Assembly: GCF_900110965.1 (NCBI RefSeq)
Contig: NZ_FOFO01000009.1
Location: 1 to 64,000, forward strand
From: Ectothiorhodospira magna
GTDB lineage: Bacteria; Pseudomonadota; Gammaproteobacteria; Ectothiorhodospirales; Ectothiorhodospiraceae
Direction: 5' to 3'
DNA: 64,000 nucleotides
The notes under the pieces: generated by a model
The model's database searches: none
Seen by the model: the letters and a program-made list of their open reading frames with translations, nothing else
Told to the model about the DNA's origin: nothing
Part shown: one piece after another, positions 50,366-59,565 of the stretch
Position numbering within the stretch: the stretch's first letter is position 1
Layout of the letters: each line of letters opens with the position of its first letter
Made by a program: the position numbers and the translations under genes

Positions 50366-50833
50366 ATGTTGATCAAGGGTCTGATACTGACCAACATACT
50401 GCTGATTCTGGTTCTGGTGGGCACCTGGCAGCCTTCCCAGGGCGTGCAGACCGAGGCCCTGCCGCCCCAGCTTTCTCCATTGACCCTGCCCGCCTCCCAT
50501 GGCCCCGGGCCGGTGGGTGGGCTGGACGCCTTGGCCCGGCCCGTGTTCTGGCCCCAGCGACGGCCCTCCACGGACGGCGGGGACCAACTGGCCGATGGAA
50601 CGGCACAACCTATTGAAGGGCTGCGGGGGGTGATGGGTTCCGGGGAGCAGGGTGTGATCCTGGTCCATCGGGACAATGGCATACAGCGGCTGCGGGTAGG
50701 GGATACCCTGGACCAATGGACCCTGGTGGGCATCGAGGGTAACGCGGTGATCCTGCGGGGACCGGCCGGCACCATTCTCCACCAGACCCTGCCCCAGCCG
50801 GCATCGGACCCGGGGCCACCCCGGCGCCCCTGA
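50366..50833 (+). CDS. Type II secretion GspN/GspC-like protein
   Basis: 155 residues. N-terminal TM helix (about 5-22), a Pro-rich linker, and a ~75-residue C-terminal HR-like beta domain (GLRGVMGSGEQGVILVHRDNG...RVGDTLDQWTLVGIEGNAVIL). The domain resembles the homology region of GspC; the gene position, just before gspD, is that of XpsN in Xanthomonas-type operons. There is no separate GspC in the window, so this protein may connect platform to secretin. Confidence 0.7.
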   Translation: MLIKGLILTNILLILVLVGTWQPSQGVQTEALPPQLSPLTLPASHGPGPVGGLDALARPVFWPQRRPSTDGGDQLADGTAQPIEGLRGVMGSGEQGVILVHRDNGIQRLRVGDTLDQWTLVGIEGNAVILRGPAGTILHQTLPQPASDPGPPRRP

Positions 50834-50861
50834 TCCAGGGACAGTCAAGAGCACATTATCC

Positions 50862-53039
50862 ATGTTGAAGACCATCACCCAGTTTCAATCCCTGCCCATA
50901 CATTGGTTCATTCCCGGGGCTTTCATCATACTGCTTTTGGCCGGTTGCGCTGCTGGTCCTGACCGGCCAGGGCCAGCGCCCCTGCTGGAGCGGGGATTCC
51001 ATCTGATGGACCCGCCGGAAATGTTGCCGGTTCAGGATGCGCCAACGGTGGAACCGGCACCGGGCGCCGTGGACGACTCTCGCCCCCAGCCCCTGATCTT
51101 TCGTGGCAATGACCGCACCTACATCCAGTCCCTGGGGCCGGGGCGTCATCCACCGGTACAGGATCGGGGGGATCAGATCACCCTTAACTTTGAACAGGCC
51201 CCCCTGCAGGAAGTGGTTCATGCCATTTTGGGGGATTTACTTGGCCTGGATTACACCGTCGATCAGCCCCTCACCGGCGAGGTCACCCTGCGTACCCACG
51301 CACCGATTCCCAGAGATAGCCTGATCGACGTTCTGAGCGCCATGTTACAGGCCAATGGTGCGGTACTGGTCAAGGATGCCCAGGACATCCACCGCATCAC
51401 CCCGGCAGACCGTCCGGCCCGTACCGGTCGGCTGCATCGCCGGGGAGAGTTGCCCGGTGGTCACGCCACGGTTATCGCCCCCTTGCGCCATATCGGTGCC
51501 GTAGAAATGGCGGATATTCTGGCCCCCCTGGCTCCTGACGACAGCATCCTGCGGGTGGATACCCTGCGTAACCTGCTGGTACTCCAGGGGGGACGGGACC
51601 AGTTGGAGGCCTGGTTCAGCGTTATCGACAGTTTTGATGTGGACTATCTGGCAGGCATGTCCGTGGGACTGTTTCCCCTGGAATATGCCGCCGTAGCCGA
51701 AGTGCGTGACGCCATTCGCGCCCTGCTGGGCGAGATGGGCACAGGGAGTGCCGGGGAAGGTGCTCCACCCACCTCGATCCGGGGAGTGGTGCGGGTACTG
51801 CCCATTGAACGGCTCAACAGCCTGCTGGTCATCACCCCTCGCGCCCATTATCTGGACCGGGTGGCCCAATGGGTGGACCGTCTGGACCGGCCCATGGACA
51901 ACGACCTGGAACCCCGTCTCTATGTCTACCCGGTGCAGAACGGCACCGCCACCCATCTGGCCCGCCTGCTCAGCGAACTGTTCGGTGCCGGCGATCCGGG
52001 GGCCAACGGTGTCCAGCCGGGTACCAGTGACAGTGGACTGGCACCCGGTCTGACGCCGACCCGGATCAGCGACGGCGGCAACGGTCAGGGCTTCATGGAT
52101 CTCTCCGACCTGCCGGAGGCTGGCGCCGGCGGCGCTGCCCTGGCCGGTCGCAGCCTGGGCAAGTCCGTGCGGGTGGTGGCCGACGAACACAACAACGCCC
52201 TGCTGGTGCTGGCCCCTCGCAAGGATTACCGCAAGATCGAATCTGCCCTTCGGCAACTGGACCGGGCGCCCACCCAGGTACTGATCGAAGCCAGCATCGT
52301 CGAGATCACCCTGCGGGACGGCCTGGAATTCGGACTGGAATGGCACCTGCGCCAGTCCAGTTCCGGGTTCTCCGGCAATGCGCTGCTTAACCCCAGACTC
52401 ACGGGAGGCATCTCCCCGCAACAGCCCGGCTTTTCCTATGCCATTGCCAATCCTGCCGGCCAGTTGCGGGCGGTGTTTAACGCCCTGGCCTCCGACTCCC
52501 TGCTGCGGGTCCTGTCCAATCCCTCCATTCTGGTGCTGGACAACCACACCGCCAGCATTCATGTGGGCGACCAGCAGCCGGTCCGTTCCGCCCGCACCCA
52601 GACCGATGGGGGGCTGACCACCGAATCCATCGAATACAAGGATACCGGCATCATGCTGTCGGTGACCCCTTCCGTGAACGCGGGCGGCCTGGTGACCATG
52701 AACATCACCCAGACCGTCACCGATGTGGGTTCCCCGGACGAGGCCACCGGCCAGCGTACCTTCCTGCAGCGTCAGGTCCGCAGCCGCATTGCCGTGCGCT
52801 CCGGCGAGAGCATTGTCCTGGGCGGCCTGATCCGCGACAACCAGGTCAACCGCAACAGTGGCGTACCGGGGCTACGCAACGCACCTCTGGTGGGCGGCCT
52901 GTTCGGCAGTACCGAGCGGGGCAGCGAGCGGACCGAGCTGCTGGTGATGATCACCCCCCGCGCCCTGCAGAACGATGCCGAGCTGCGGGCCGTCAGCGAG
53001 GAAATGCGTACCCGGATGCAGGGGCTGAGGCTGCCATGA
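50862..53039 (+). CDS. gspD: Type II secretion outer-membrane secretin GspD
   Basis: 725 residues. Lipoprotein-type signal (LLLAGC, Cys about 29), N0-N3 domains (the N0 begins ITLNFEQAPLQEVVHAILGDLLGLDYTVDQ-like), then the secretin core ending in ...GGLIRDNQVNRNSGVPGL... and ...ELLVMITPRAL, which is typical. Secretin multimers form the outer-membrane channel; a lipid anchor may make it self-piloted, since no GspS is seen. ATG at 50862 is 28 bases after the N/C-like gene. Confidence 0.94.
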   Translation: MLKTITQFQSLPIHWFIPGAFIILLLAGCAAGPDRPGPAPLLERGFHLMDPPEMLPVQDAPTVEPAPGAVDDSRPQPLIFRGNDRTYIQSLGPGRHPPVQDRGDQITLNFEQAPLQEVVHAILGDLLGLDYTVDQPLTGEVTLRTHAPIPRDSLIDVLSAMLQANGAVLVKDAQDIHRITPADRPARTGRLHRRGELPGGHATVIAPLRHIGAVEMADILAPLAPDDSILRVDTLRNLLVLQGGRDQLEAWFSVIDSFDVDYLAGMSVGLFPLEYAAVAEVRDAIRALLGEMGTGSAGEGAPPTSIRGVVRVLPIERLNSLLVITPRAHYLDRVAQWVDRLDRPMDNDLEPRLYVYPVQNGTATHLARLLSELFGAGDPGANGVQPGTSDSGLAPGLTPTRISDGGNGQGFMDLSDLPEAGAGGAALAGRSLGKSVRVVADEHNNALLVLAPRKDYRKIESALRQLDRAPTQVLIEASIVEITLRDGLEFGLEWHLRQSSSGFSGNALLNPRLTGGISPQQPGFSYAIANPAGQLRAVFNALASDSLLRVLSNPSILVLDNHTASIHVGDQQPVRSARTQTDGGLTTESIEYKDTGIMLSVTPSVNAGGLVTMNITQTVTDVGSPDEATGQRTFLQRQVRSRIAVRSGESIVLGGLIRDNQVNRNSGVPGLRNAPLVGGLFGSTERGSERTELLVMITPRALQNDAELRAVSEEMRTRMQGLRLP

Positions 53040-53063
53040 CCGGCATTTTGGCTGCCTCTGCGG

Positions 53064-53092
53064 TTGACTCGTTCACAGGGACTGTGTTCAAT
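53064..53092 (+). promoter_or_regulatory. Candidate sigma-70 promoter downstream of gspD
   Basis: TTGACT (53064-53069), 17-base spacer, TTCAAT (53087-53092). It lies in the 210-base gap after gspD and could drive the exported protein at 53250. A weak inverted repeat CGCCCCA/TGGGGCG (53100-53134) follows. Both are only sequence patterns. Confidence 0.35.
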
Positions 53093-53249
53093 GATGTAGC
53101 GCCCCAGGCCGGGCTGTACCGGGAGTTTGGGGCGGCCATTTCCGCCTTGTGGGTTGTTGTCTTTTCCCTGGGGATGGTTTAATGTGCACCCCGTACCTTC
53201 CCGGTCCCGTCAATACACCCCTTGACTCAATGCGTGAGGAAAGATTGCG

Positions 53250-54353
53250 ATGAAAATGAAAAGGATTGCAGTAGGCGTAGCAGTGGCCATGGCAGCGACC
53301 ACCTCCGTCGCCCAGGCTGACGCCCTGCTGTTCCCCTATGTGGTGAGTGGTAGCAACGTGACCACCATCGTCAGCACGATCACTGATGCCAACTACAACG
53401 GCTATACACCTGCTGGTCAGCCTGGTGGTACCCGCCTGCATTGGACCATGGTGTCCAAAACTGGTGAAAACGCTGTAGACAACATGGCCGTTTGTGGCGA
53501 AGTGAATTACTTCCTGCCCACCTCCGCCAATGACCTGCAGACCGTGGACCTGGGTGGCCATCTTTCCAATGACGGCGATGCTGGTGTTCTGTTCAATGAT
53601 CCCAGCGACAACAACAACTGGCGCGGTGGCCTGGGTCCCCTGACCTACGCCATGGCCCTGGCTTCCGCTGGTGGTAACCCTGACGTACCGGTCAGAGGCT
53701 ATCTGATGGTTGATGATGCCACCACCAATAGTGCACTCGCTCCCCGCCTGTCCGGTGAAGCCATGGTATTTGATTTCACCAATGGTGCTGCCTGGGGTTA
53801 CCGTGCGTTTGCCACCAGCAACACAGACACCGCCGTGCCTGTGAGCAATGCCACTCGTGATGATTTCGACTTCCGTGGCGCCAGCATGGTCGACGGTACC
53901 CAGGTTTCCTTCATGCCTCTGGCTGAAGCCACCACCGCGTTCTTCGTGACCCCGCTGAATCGTAACAACGGCGAAGCGCCTTCTGCAGCCGCTGCCATTG
54001 CCGATATGAACCCCTATGATGCGGACAAGCGCTTCGAGCGTCTGGTCACCACTGTCTCCATGCGTACCGGTGCCGGTGTGGCCTACGACCGGGATGAAAA
54101 CCTGGTTTCCGGTACCACTCCCCGCAATGTGACCTGCGTTGGCCGCCTGGAACTCAGCGAACTGATGTCCCCCGGTGCTGCCACTGTACTGGCTGACGGT
54201 GGCTGGGGTCAGCTGCAGACCGATAATCCGGGCGCTCAGCCTGGTCGTGTCCCCACCTCCAATGCCCATGTCATCAAGCTGGAGTACAATGCCGCAGGTT
54301 CCTTCCTGGGTAACTCCATCAATGGCGCGTTCAACAACGCTACCCAGCTGTAA
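53250..54353 (+). CDS. Exported protein of unknown function (possible T2SS cargo)
   Basis: 367 residues. Clear Sec signal peptide (about 1-24, KMKRIAV...SVAQA) and a mature region rich in Ala, Asn, Gly, Thr with low Lys, typical of surface or secreted proteins; two Cys near 86 and 296. No known domain recognised. ATG with GAGGAAAG seven or so bases upstream, codon use regular, and a very strong intrinsic terminator follows, together suggesting high expression. Position directly after gspD makes it a candidate substrate of the T2SS, but no test of that is possible from sequence. Confidence 0.75.
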   Translation: MKMKRIAVGVAVAMAATTSVAQADALLFPYVVSGSNVTTIVSTITDANYNGYTPAGQPGGTRLHWTMVSKTGENAVDNMAVCGEVNYFLPTSANDLQTVDLGGHLSNDGDAGVLFNDPSDNNNWRGGLGPLTYAMALASAGGNPDVPVRGYLMVDDATTNSALAPRLSGEAMVFDFTNGAAWGYRAFATSNTDTAVPVSNATRDDFDFRGASMVDGTQVSFMPLAEATTAFFVTPLNRNNGEAPSAAAAIADMNPYDADKRFERLVTTVSMRTGAGVAYDRDENLVSGTTPRNVTCVGRLELSELMSPGAATVLADGGWGQLQTDNPGAQPGRVPTSNAHVIKLEYNAAGSFLGNSINGAFNNATQL

Positions 54354-54380
54354 TCAGGCAGTTCAATCCGCTTGAGCGGG

Positions 54381-54408
54381 AAAAAGGCCACCTTCGGGTG
54401 GCCTTTTT
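54381..54408 (+). terminator. Strong intrinsic terminator
   Basis: AAAAAGGCCACC, TTCG loop, GGTGGCCTTTTT: a 12-bp perfect stem with T-tract on the + strand and A-tract on the other, so it can work bidirectionally. It closes the gene at 53250-54353. Confidence 0.92.
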
Positions 54409-54528
54409 GTTGGAACGATGACACCTCCTCGCGGTCTACATCTCCCCATTCACCGGCTGCTTTTCCCGAGTGGCACGCTATCCCCGCCTGGCTTTTGTTT
54501 AAGGTCAGGACTTTTTGCGGAGACACTG

Positions 54529-56274
54529 ATGAAGCATGGCATTACCAGTAAGTTCCCACTTTTTACCCTCACAGGCTGTTTACTGGCGTCGCCATTACTC
54601 CTGGCCCAACCCACCCCTTATCCTGTCACGGAACGGGCCATTCCCTGGCAATCCGCCTGGCAGTTGACCGCGGATCAGGAAGGGCAATGGGTCATGGCCT
54701 GGCATGGCCAGCGTCCTGAATTGGTGCTCCGTACCGAAGGCGAGGCCCCCATCACACTCATCAGTCGGGATGACATGGAACAGGCCCCCTCCGGCCTGGG
54801 TCTGGTCACTACGCCCGAGGGAGCCTGGGTGGCCTATCGCAACAAGCAGCCGGAGCGGGGCGTCTATCTGGAGCGTCATGGTCCTGGGGGACAATTGGGG
54901 CCGATTAACCTGAGTGAAGATGCCCTGCCCCTGGCCAGACTTCGTTTACATGCCCACGGGGATGAAGTGCGGTCCATCTGGTATGGAGAACGCCCCAGTG
55001 AACAAGGGGGTATGGAATATCATATCCACTACCGGGATATCCTGGACGACGGCACCTTGCGGGAACAGCAGTTCAACCTGCTCTCCGGTATCTACCCTGT
55101 CTGGCTCAATGATGCCCAGGGCAATGTGGCTGTCTTTAGTTGGGTAGTGGACGATGAACAATCCACTATTCAGGTACGGGTGCGTCAGGAAGACGGCAAT
55201 TTTGCTCCACCGGTAGTGATTCAGGACGTGACTCCCCAGATCACCATTCCCTTTGACGCCTTTGTGTCCGGTGACCGTTGGTTCGTGTACTGGATTGCTC
55301 AGTATGGAGACGGCAACGAGTATCTGGTGGAAGGTGCCTATAGTGATGATCAGGGAAAGACCTGGGACGCCTTTGCCCTGGAGTCCACGCGTGGTCTGGG
55401 AGTCGAATCCCTGTCCGTGGTGGGTAACGGGGAACAGGTGACCATGGCCCTGGCCGTGGTGGATCGTCACCATCCCCGTCGGGACTTCATGACAGTGAAG
55501 CTGGTTCAGTCTGCCGATAATGGCAAGACCTGGGGTGAACTGATGCCGGTCCGCGATGAGGATCAGGTGGGTTATGCCCGTGCCCGCGCACCCAAACTGG
55601 CCCTGTTGCCCGATGATCATGTCCTGCTGATGTGGGAGGATTGGCGGGAAATCCGTAGCCGGGTACGTTATTCCCTCTCCAGTGATGGGGGCAAACACTG
55701 GGATATTGTGCAGGATGGCCGTCTGCCCGTGGGACGTGAGCATAATGTCATGGTCAATCTGTTTGCCAATGACATTGTGGTGACCGACGATCGGGTCATC
55801 CTGGGACTGGAGTTCTTCGATGATGCCTTCAGCACCAAGCAGCTCAAGGTGATGACGCTGACCCTGGAGGATCTCAAGACACCGGATGAAGACGTGAAAG
55901 TGTCCAAGGATGGGTTGCAGGAGCGGCTGGATGCCTACTGGAAAGCCATGATCGAGGAGGACTTCCGGGGCGCCTACAACCTGTTTGATCCTTTCTACCG
56001 CGCCCGTGTTCCTTTCAGTGAGCATCTCAAGGCCATGGGACGAATCCAGTATGAAACCGCTGAAACCGAGGCCATCGAAAGCCTGGGCCATGTGGCCTTG
56101 TCCGCCTCCACGGTGACGGTCTCCATTCCCACCTTCACCAGTCCGGCGGGGGCCACCATCGAGTCCCCCACCCAGACCCGTACCCTGACCTTGCGCTGGG
56201 TCCATGTGGACGGTGAGTGGTATGTAGACTACGCCTCCGAAGCCAGGGGTGGTGTCCGCTTTACCCGCCACTAG
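54529..56274 (+). CDS. Exported sialidase-like (Asp-box beta-propeller) protein with NTF2-like C-terminus
   Basis: 581 residues. Signal peptide (about 1-26). The central part has at least three Asp-box/BNR repeats (S-D-x-G-K-T-W type: SDDQGKTWDAF, SADNGKTWGEL, SSDGGKHWDIV), indicating a six-bladed propeller of the sialidase superfamily. Catalytic sialidase residues (Arg triad, Tyr/Glu) cannot be confirmed, so enzymatic activity is uncertain. The C-terminal ~120 residues (DGLQERLDAYWKAMIEEDFRGAYNLF...) resemble an NTF2-like domain. ATG at 54529 with CGGAG; the upstream in-frame ATG at 54418 has no signal peptide. Confidence 0.78.
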   Translation: MKHGITSKFPLFTLTGCLLASPLLLAQPTPYPVTERAIPWQSAWQLTADQEGQWVMAWHGQRPELVLRTEGEAPITLISRDDMEQAPSGLGLVTTPEGAWVAYRNKQPERGVYLERHGPGGQLGPINLSEDALPLARLRLHAHGDEVRSIWYGERPSEQGGMEYHIHYRDILDDGTLREQQFNLLSGIYPVWLNDAQGNVAVFSWVVDDEQSTIQVRVRQEDGNFAPPVVIQDVTPQITIPFDAFVSGDRWFVYWIAQYGDGNEYLVEGAYSDDQGKTWDAFALESTRGLGVESLSVVGNGEQVTMALAVVDRHHPRRDFMTVKLVQSADNGKTWGELMPVRDEDQVGYARARAPKLALLPDDHVLLMWEDWREIRSRVRYSLSSDGGKHWDIVQDGRLPVGREHNVMVNLFANDIVVTDDRVILGLEFFDDAFSTKQLKVMTLTLEDLKTPDEDVKVSKDGLQERLDAYWKAMIEEDFRGAYNLFDPFYRARVPFSEHLKAMGRIQYETAETEAIESLGHVALSASTVTVSIPTFTSPAGATIESPTQTRTLTLRWVHVDGEWYVDYASEARGGVRFTRH

Positions 56275-56350
56275 GCCGGATGGTCCGGTCCCCGGTCCCC
56301 TGCTATCATGGTGACTGCTCTGGCCGGTTTGACTCTGCTGTATTGATGAC

Positions 56351-56384
56351 GACGGCATCCTTCGTGGATGCCGTCCTTGTTTTC
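56351..56384 (+). terminator. Intrinsic terminator after propeller protein gene
   Basis: GACGGCATCC, TTCGT loop, GGATGCCGTC, then CTTGTTTTC: a 10-bp perfect stem with a U-rich tail, 77 bases after the stop at 56274. The ATG at 56368 that could begin the next gene lies within its right arm. Confidence 0.75.
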
Positions 56385-56394
56385 GGAACCCCCC

Positions 56395-57189
56395 GTGCTG
56401 ATCCGTTTGAACACGCTGCGGCACATGCTGCCCGTCTTTGTCTGGCGCGAGCTGCGCGAACAATATGCCGGCACCCGCCTGGGGCTGGTCTGGAACCTGC
56501 TGCAACCTGCCATGATGGTCTTCGTCTATTGGTGGGTCTTCGGCTATATATGGGCCATCCGCCTGCCTGGTCTGGGGGAGGGTGGTGATGTGCCCTTCAT
56601 CCTGTTTCTGCTCTGCGGTCTGCTGCCCTGGCTGGCTTTTAGCGATGCCCTGAACCGGTCCGCCAATGCGGTGCTGGGCCGGGCCGATGTGGTGCGCCAC
56701 GGCAACTTCCCGGTGCTGATCTTCCCCCTGGCCAGGGTACTGGCCGCCCATCTGGTCTTTATCCCGATCATCCTGGGCTTCATCCTGTTTCTATGGCTAT
56801 CGGGCTGGCAGCGGGATCCGGTGCTGGTGCTGTGGGTTTTGCCCTTGCTGGGCCTGCAATGTGCCTTCGCCATCGGCCTGGGGCTGCTGCTCTCCGCCCT
56901 GTCGGTGTACGTCCGGGATGTGCCCCATGTACTGAGCATGGTACTGCTGGGGCTGTTTTTCACCGCGCCCATTCTCTATCCCCTTGCCCAGGTGCCCGAG
57001 GCCCTGCAGACCCTCATCTGGGCAAACCCCTTCACGGTATTTGCCGAGGGATATCACCGTCTGCTGCTGGAATCCCGCTGGCCCGGCTGGGGCCTCTGGC
57101 TAGCGGCCCTGACCTATGCCGCTGCGGCCCTGGTAGCGGGTGGTCTGTTCTTCCAGCGTTTGCGACCGGGGTTTGCCGATGTCCTGTGA
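56395..57189 (+). CDS. wzm: ABC-2 polysaccharide export permease (Wzm/KpsM type)
   Basis: 264 residues from the GTG at 56395. Six predicted TM helices; N-terminal ...LREQYAGTRLGLVWNLLQPAMMVFVYW... is diagnostic of Wzm/KpsM/RfbA-type ABC-2 permeases. It exports undecaprenyl-linked polysaccharide with Wzt. An ATG at 56368 would extend it by 9 residues but lies in the terminator stem, so the GTG is preferred. Overlaps wzt by 11 bases. Confidence 0.9.
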   Translation: MLIRLNTLRHMLPVFVWRELREQYAGTRLGLVWNLLQPAMMVFVYWWVFGYIWAIRLPGLGEGGDVPFILFLLCGLLPWLAFSDALNRSANAVLGRADVVRHGNFPVLIFPLARVLAAHLVFIPIILGFILFLWLSGWQRDPVLVLWVLPLLGLQCAFAIGLGLLLSALSVYVRDVPHVLSMVLLGLFFTAPILYPLAQVPEALQTLIWANPFTVFAEGYHRLLLESRWPGWGLWLAALTYAAAALVAGGLFFQRLRPGFADVL

Positions 57190-58378
57190 AATCCCCTCCG
57201 GCACCGCCCATGCCCTGACCCTGCGGCAGGTGAGCAAGACCTACGCCCTCTATGACCGCCCCCTGGACCGGGTGCTGGAACTGCTGACCCGCCGTCCCCG
57301 ACACCGGGCCTTCACCGCCCTGCACCCCCTGTCCCTGGAGATTCCCCAGGGCATGAGCCTGGGCATTGTGGGGGACAACGGCGCAGGCAAAAGCACCCTC
57401 ATGCACCTGATGGCGGGCAGTCACCAGCCCACCACCGGCACCCTGACCCGGCAGGGGCAGGTGCTGGGTCTGCTGGAACTGGGAGTGGGGTTTCACCCGG
57501 AATTCACGGGCCGGGAAAATATCTTCTTCCACGGGGACATGCTGGGCTTGCCCAGGGCCTATGTCCGCGACCGCTACGAGGACATCCTGGCCTTTGCGGA
57601 ACTGGGGCAGTTCATCGACCAGCCCCTGCGGACCTACTCCACCGGGATGCGGGTGCGGCTGGCTTTTGCCCTGGTGGCCTCCCTGGACCCGGATATCCTG
57701 ATCGTGGACGAGGCCCTGTCGGTGGGGGACATGCACTTTCAGAAAAAATGCATCGACCGCATGGGGGCATTTCGTCAGGCGGGCAAGACCATCGTACTCT
57801 GTTCCCATAGCCTCTATCAGGTGGAATCCTTCTGCGATCAGGTGCTGTGGATGCGGGAGGGGCGGGTGGAAATGTTCGGGCCACCGGCCCAGGTGCTGCC
57901 GGCCTATGAACGCTATCAACTGGCCCGCTCCGCCCCGATGCCCACCGGGGACGTCCAGGCCCCTCCCCGGCATCTGGCCCGGCTGGTGGACTTTTCCCTG
58001 GACTCCTCCACTCCCTTGCATATCGGTGATGATCTGATGGCAAGCTGGCGGGTGGAGGCCGTGGACCCCCAGGTGCTGCACCATTACACCCTGTCCCTGA
58101 AACTGGAAAGTGGTCGAGGACTCCATGTGGCCGGTTCCCGGCTGCGGGGACAGCCCCCTCGCCAGGGCAGTGGTCGGGAATCCGCCTGTTTTGGCAACAT
58201 TCCCCTGGCCAGCGGTTTCTTCACCCTGCACCTGCGTCTGTGGGACGACACCGGGCTGGTGCTGCTGGATGAGCGGGTCATCGACGGCATCGAGGTCCGC
58301 AAGACCGACGACGAACTGGGGGTGCTCCGGCTGCCCTTTTCCAGCCAGTGGCAGCCCAAGGACACCAGCGCCCCATGA
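57179..58378 (+). CDS. wzt: ABC polysaccharide export ATPase Wzt with C-terminal sugar-binding region
   Basis: 399 residues. N-terminal ABC domain: Walker A GDNGAGKST at about 65-73, signature YSTGMRVRL, Walker B ILIVDEALSVGD; then a ~150-residue Wzt_C-like beta domain, which in O-antigen exporters recognises the capping group at the non-reducing end of the finished chain. This implies chain-terminus-gated export. Overlaps wzm by 11 bases, and its stop overlaps the next GT start (ATGA). Confidence 0.92.
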   Translation: MSCEIPSGTAHALTLRQVSKTYALYDRPLDRVLELLTRRPRHRAFTALHPLSLEIPQGMSLGIVGDNGAGKSTLMHLMAGSHQPTTGTLTRQGQVLGLLELGVGFHPEFTGRENIFFHGDMLGLPRAYVRDRYEDILAFAELGQFIDQPLRTYSTGMRVRLAFALVASLDPDILIVDEALSVGDMHFQKKCIDRMGAFRQAGKTIVLCSHSLYQVESFCDQVLWMREGRVEMFGPPAQVLPAYERYQLARSAPMPTGDVQAPPRHLARLVDFSLDSSTPLHIGDDLMASWRVEAVDPQVLHHYTLSLKLESGRGLHVAGSRLRGQPPRQGSGRESACFGNIPLASGFFTLHLRLWDDTGLVLLDERVIDGIEVRKTDDELGVLRLPFSSQWQPKDTSAP

Positions 58379-59565
58379 GTCACCGCCCCGTCCTGCTCTG
58401 GATACTGGCCAGCGATGCCTTCGGGGGCGGCGAACGTCTGTCCCAATGCTGTCTGCGGGGGCTGAGCCGGCATTTCACCGTTCACCTGCTCACCCAGCGC
58501 CCGCTGGCCCCCCATTTCACCCCCATGCCCGGCCTGTCGGTGCATTACTTTGAAGCGTATGGCCTGACCCTGCCCCATGATTACCGGCGGGCCAATGTAC
58601 TGGCCTATGCCGCAGCCATTCTGGATCGGGCCGAGGCCGTCGGCGCCCACCTGATCCATGCCACCATGCACAATGCCTCCTGGTTTCTGGCGGTCGCTCG
58701 CCTGCGCCATCCCCGTCGGACACGGCATCTGGCCCTGGTGGGCAGCCTGCATGGTTCCCTGGCAGGCTATTACCAGGCGGAACGGGGACATCCCCCCACG
58801 GCCCGGGTGCGTCTGGGCGTATGGCTGGCAGGCCGGGTGCTGGACGGCATCATCACCCCCTCCCAGGGGGTGGCGACGGAACTGGCACACCAATTCCGGG
58901 TTCCCTCGGCCCGGCTGCATCCAGTCCACAACGGCGTGGATCGAGAGGCCCTTGCAGCATTGGCCGCCGCCCCCTGTCCTCAGCTGGAGGGGATAGCCGG
59001 AGACGACCCACCCTGCCGCTGGGTCGTCAGTGCGGGCCGGCTGGCGGCCCAGAAGGATTTTGAAACCCTGTTATGGGCCTTTGCCCGTCTGGCCGATAGC
59101 CACCCCCAATGGCGGTTGCGGATTCTGGGCAGCGGCGAACGGGAACCGGCACTGCGGGGCTTGGCCCGTGACCTGGGGATTGCCCCACGCCTGCACCTGA
59201 CCGGCTTTCAGGCCAACCCCTATCCCTGGCTGCGGGCCGGAGATCTGTTCGTGCTGCCTTCCCGGTACGAAGGCTTTGGTCTGGTGCTTACCGAGGCCAT
59301 GTCCCTGGGGGTACCGGTGATGGCTTCGGACTGTCCCTGGGGACCGGCGGAGATCATCCGCCACGACAGGGACGGCGTGCTGTTTCCGGTGGGGGATGTG
59401 GCCGCCCTGGCCCGGGAGATGGACCGGCTGATGGGCGATGCCGAGGCGCGGCGGGTTCTGGCCCAGGCCGGCCGGGCGCGGGCCGAGGTCTTTAGCGAAG
59501 CGGCAATGATTGCCGGTTATGCCCGTGTGCTGTCCCGGGTGGGAGGTCTCTCCCATGTCCCATGA
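58375..59565 (+). CDS. Glycosyltransferase family 4, downstream of wzt
   Basis: 396 residues, GT-B fold. SDAFGGGERLSQCCL loop at the N-terminus, SAGRLAAQKDFETLLWAF, and E-x7-E in YEGFGLVLTEAMSLG; WGPAEIIRHDRDGVLFPVGD follows. ATG overlaps wzt stop as ATGA; its own end overlaps the next GT by 11 bases. Presumably builds the exported glycan. Linkage unknown. Confidence 0.88.
   Translation: MSHRPVLLWILASDAFGGGERLSQCCLRGLSRHFTVHLLTQRPLAPHFTPMPGLSVHYFEAYGLTLPHDYRRANVLAYAAAILDRAEAVGAHLIHATMHNASWFLAVARLRHPRRTRHLALVGSLHGSLAGYYQAERGHPPTARVRLGVWLAGRVLDGIITPSQGVATELAHQFRVPSARLHPVHNGVDREALAALAAAPCPQLEGIAGDDPPCRWVVSAGRLAAQKDFETLLWAFARLADSHPQWRLRILGSGEREPALRGLARDLGIAPRLHLTGFQANPYPWLRAGDLFVLPSRYEGFGLVLTEAMSLGVPVMASDCPWGPAEIIRHDRDGVLFPVGDVAALAREMDRLMGDAEARRVLAQAGRARAEVFSEAAMIAGYARVLSRVGGLSHVP

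Noticed and set aside
54946..56751. 601-codon minus-strand frame spanning the propeller gene and wzm start
   Set aside because: Crosses a strong terminator and two supported plus-strand genes; no domain.
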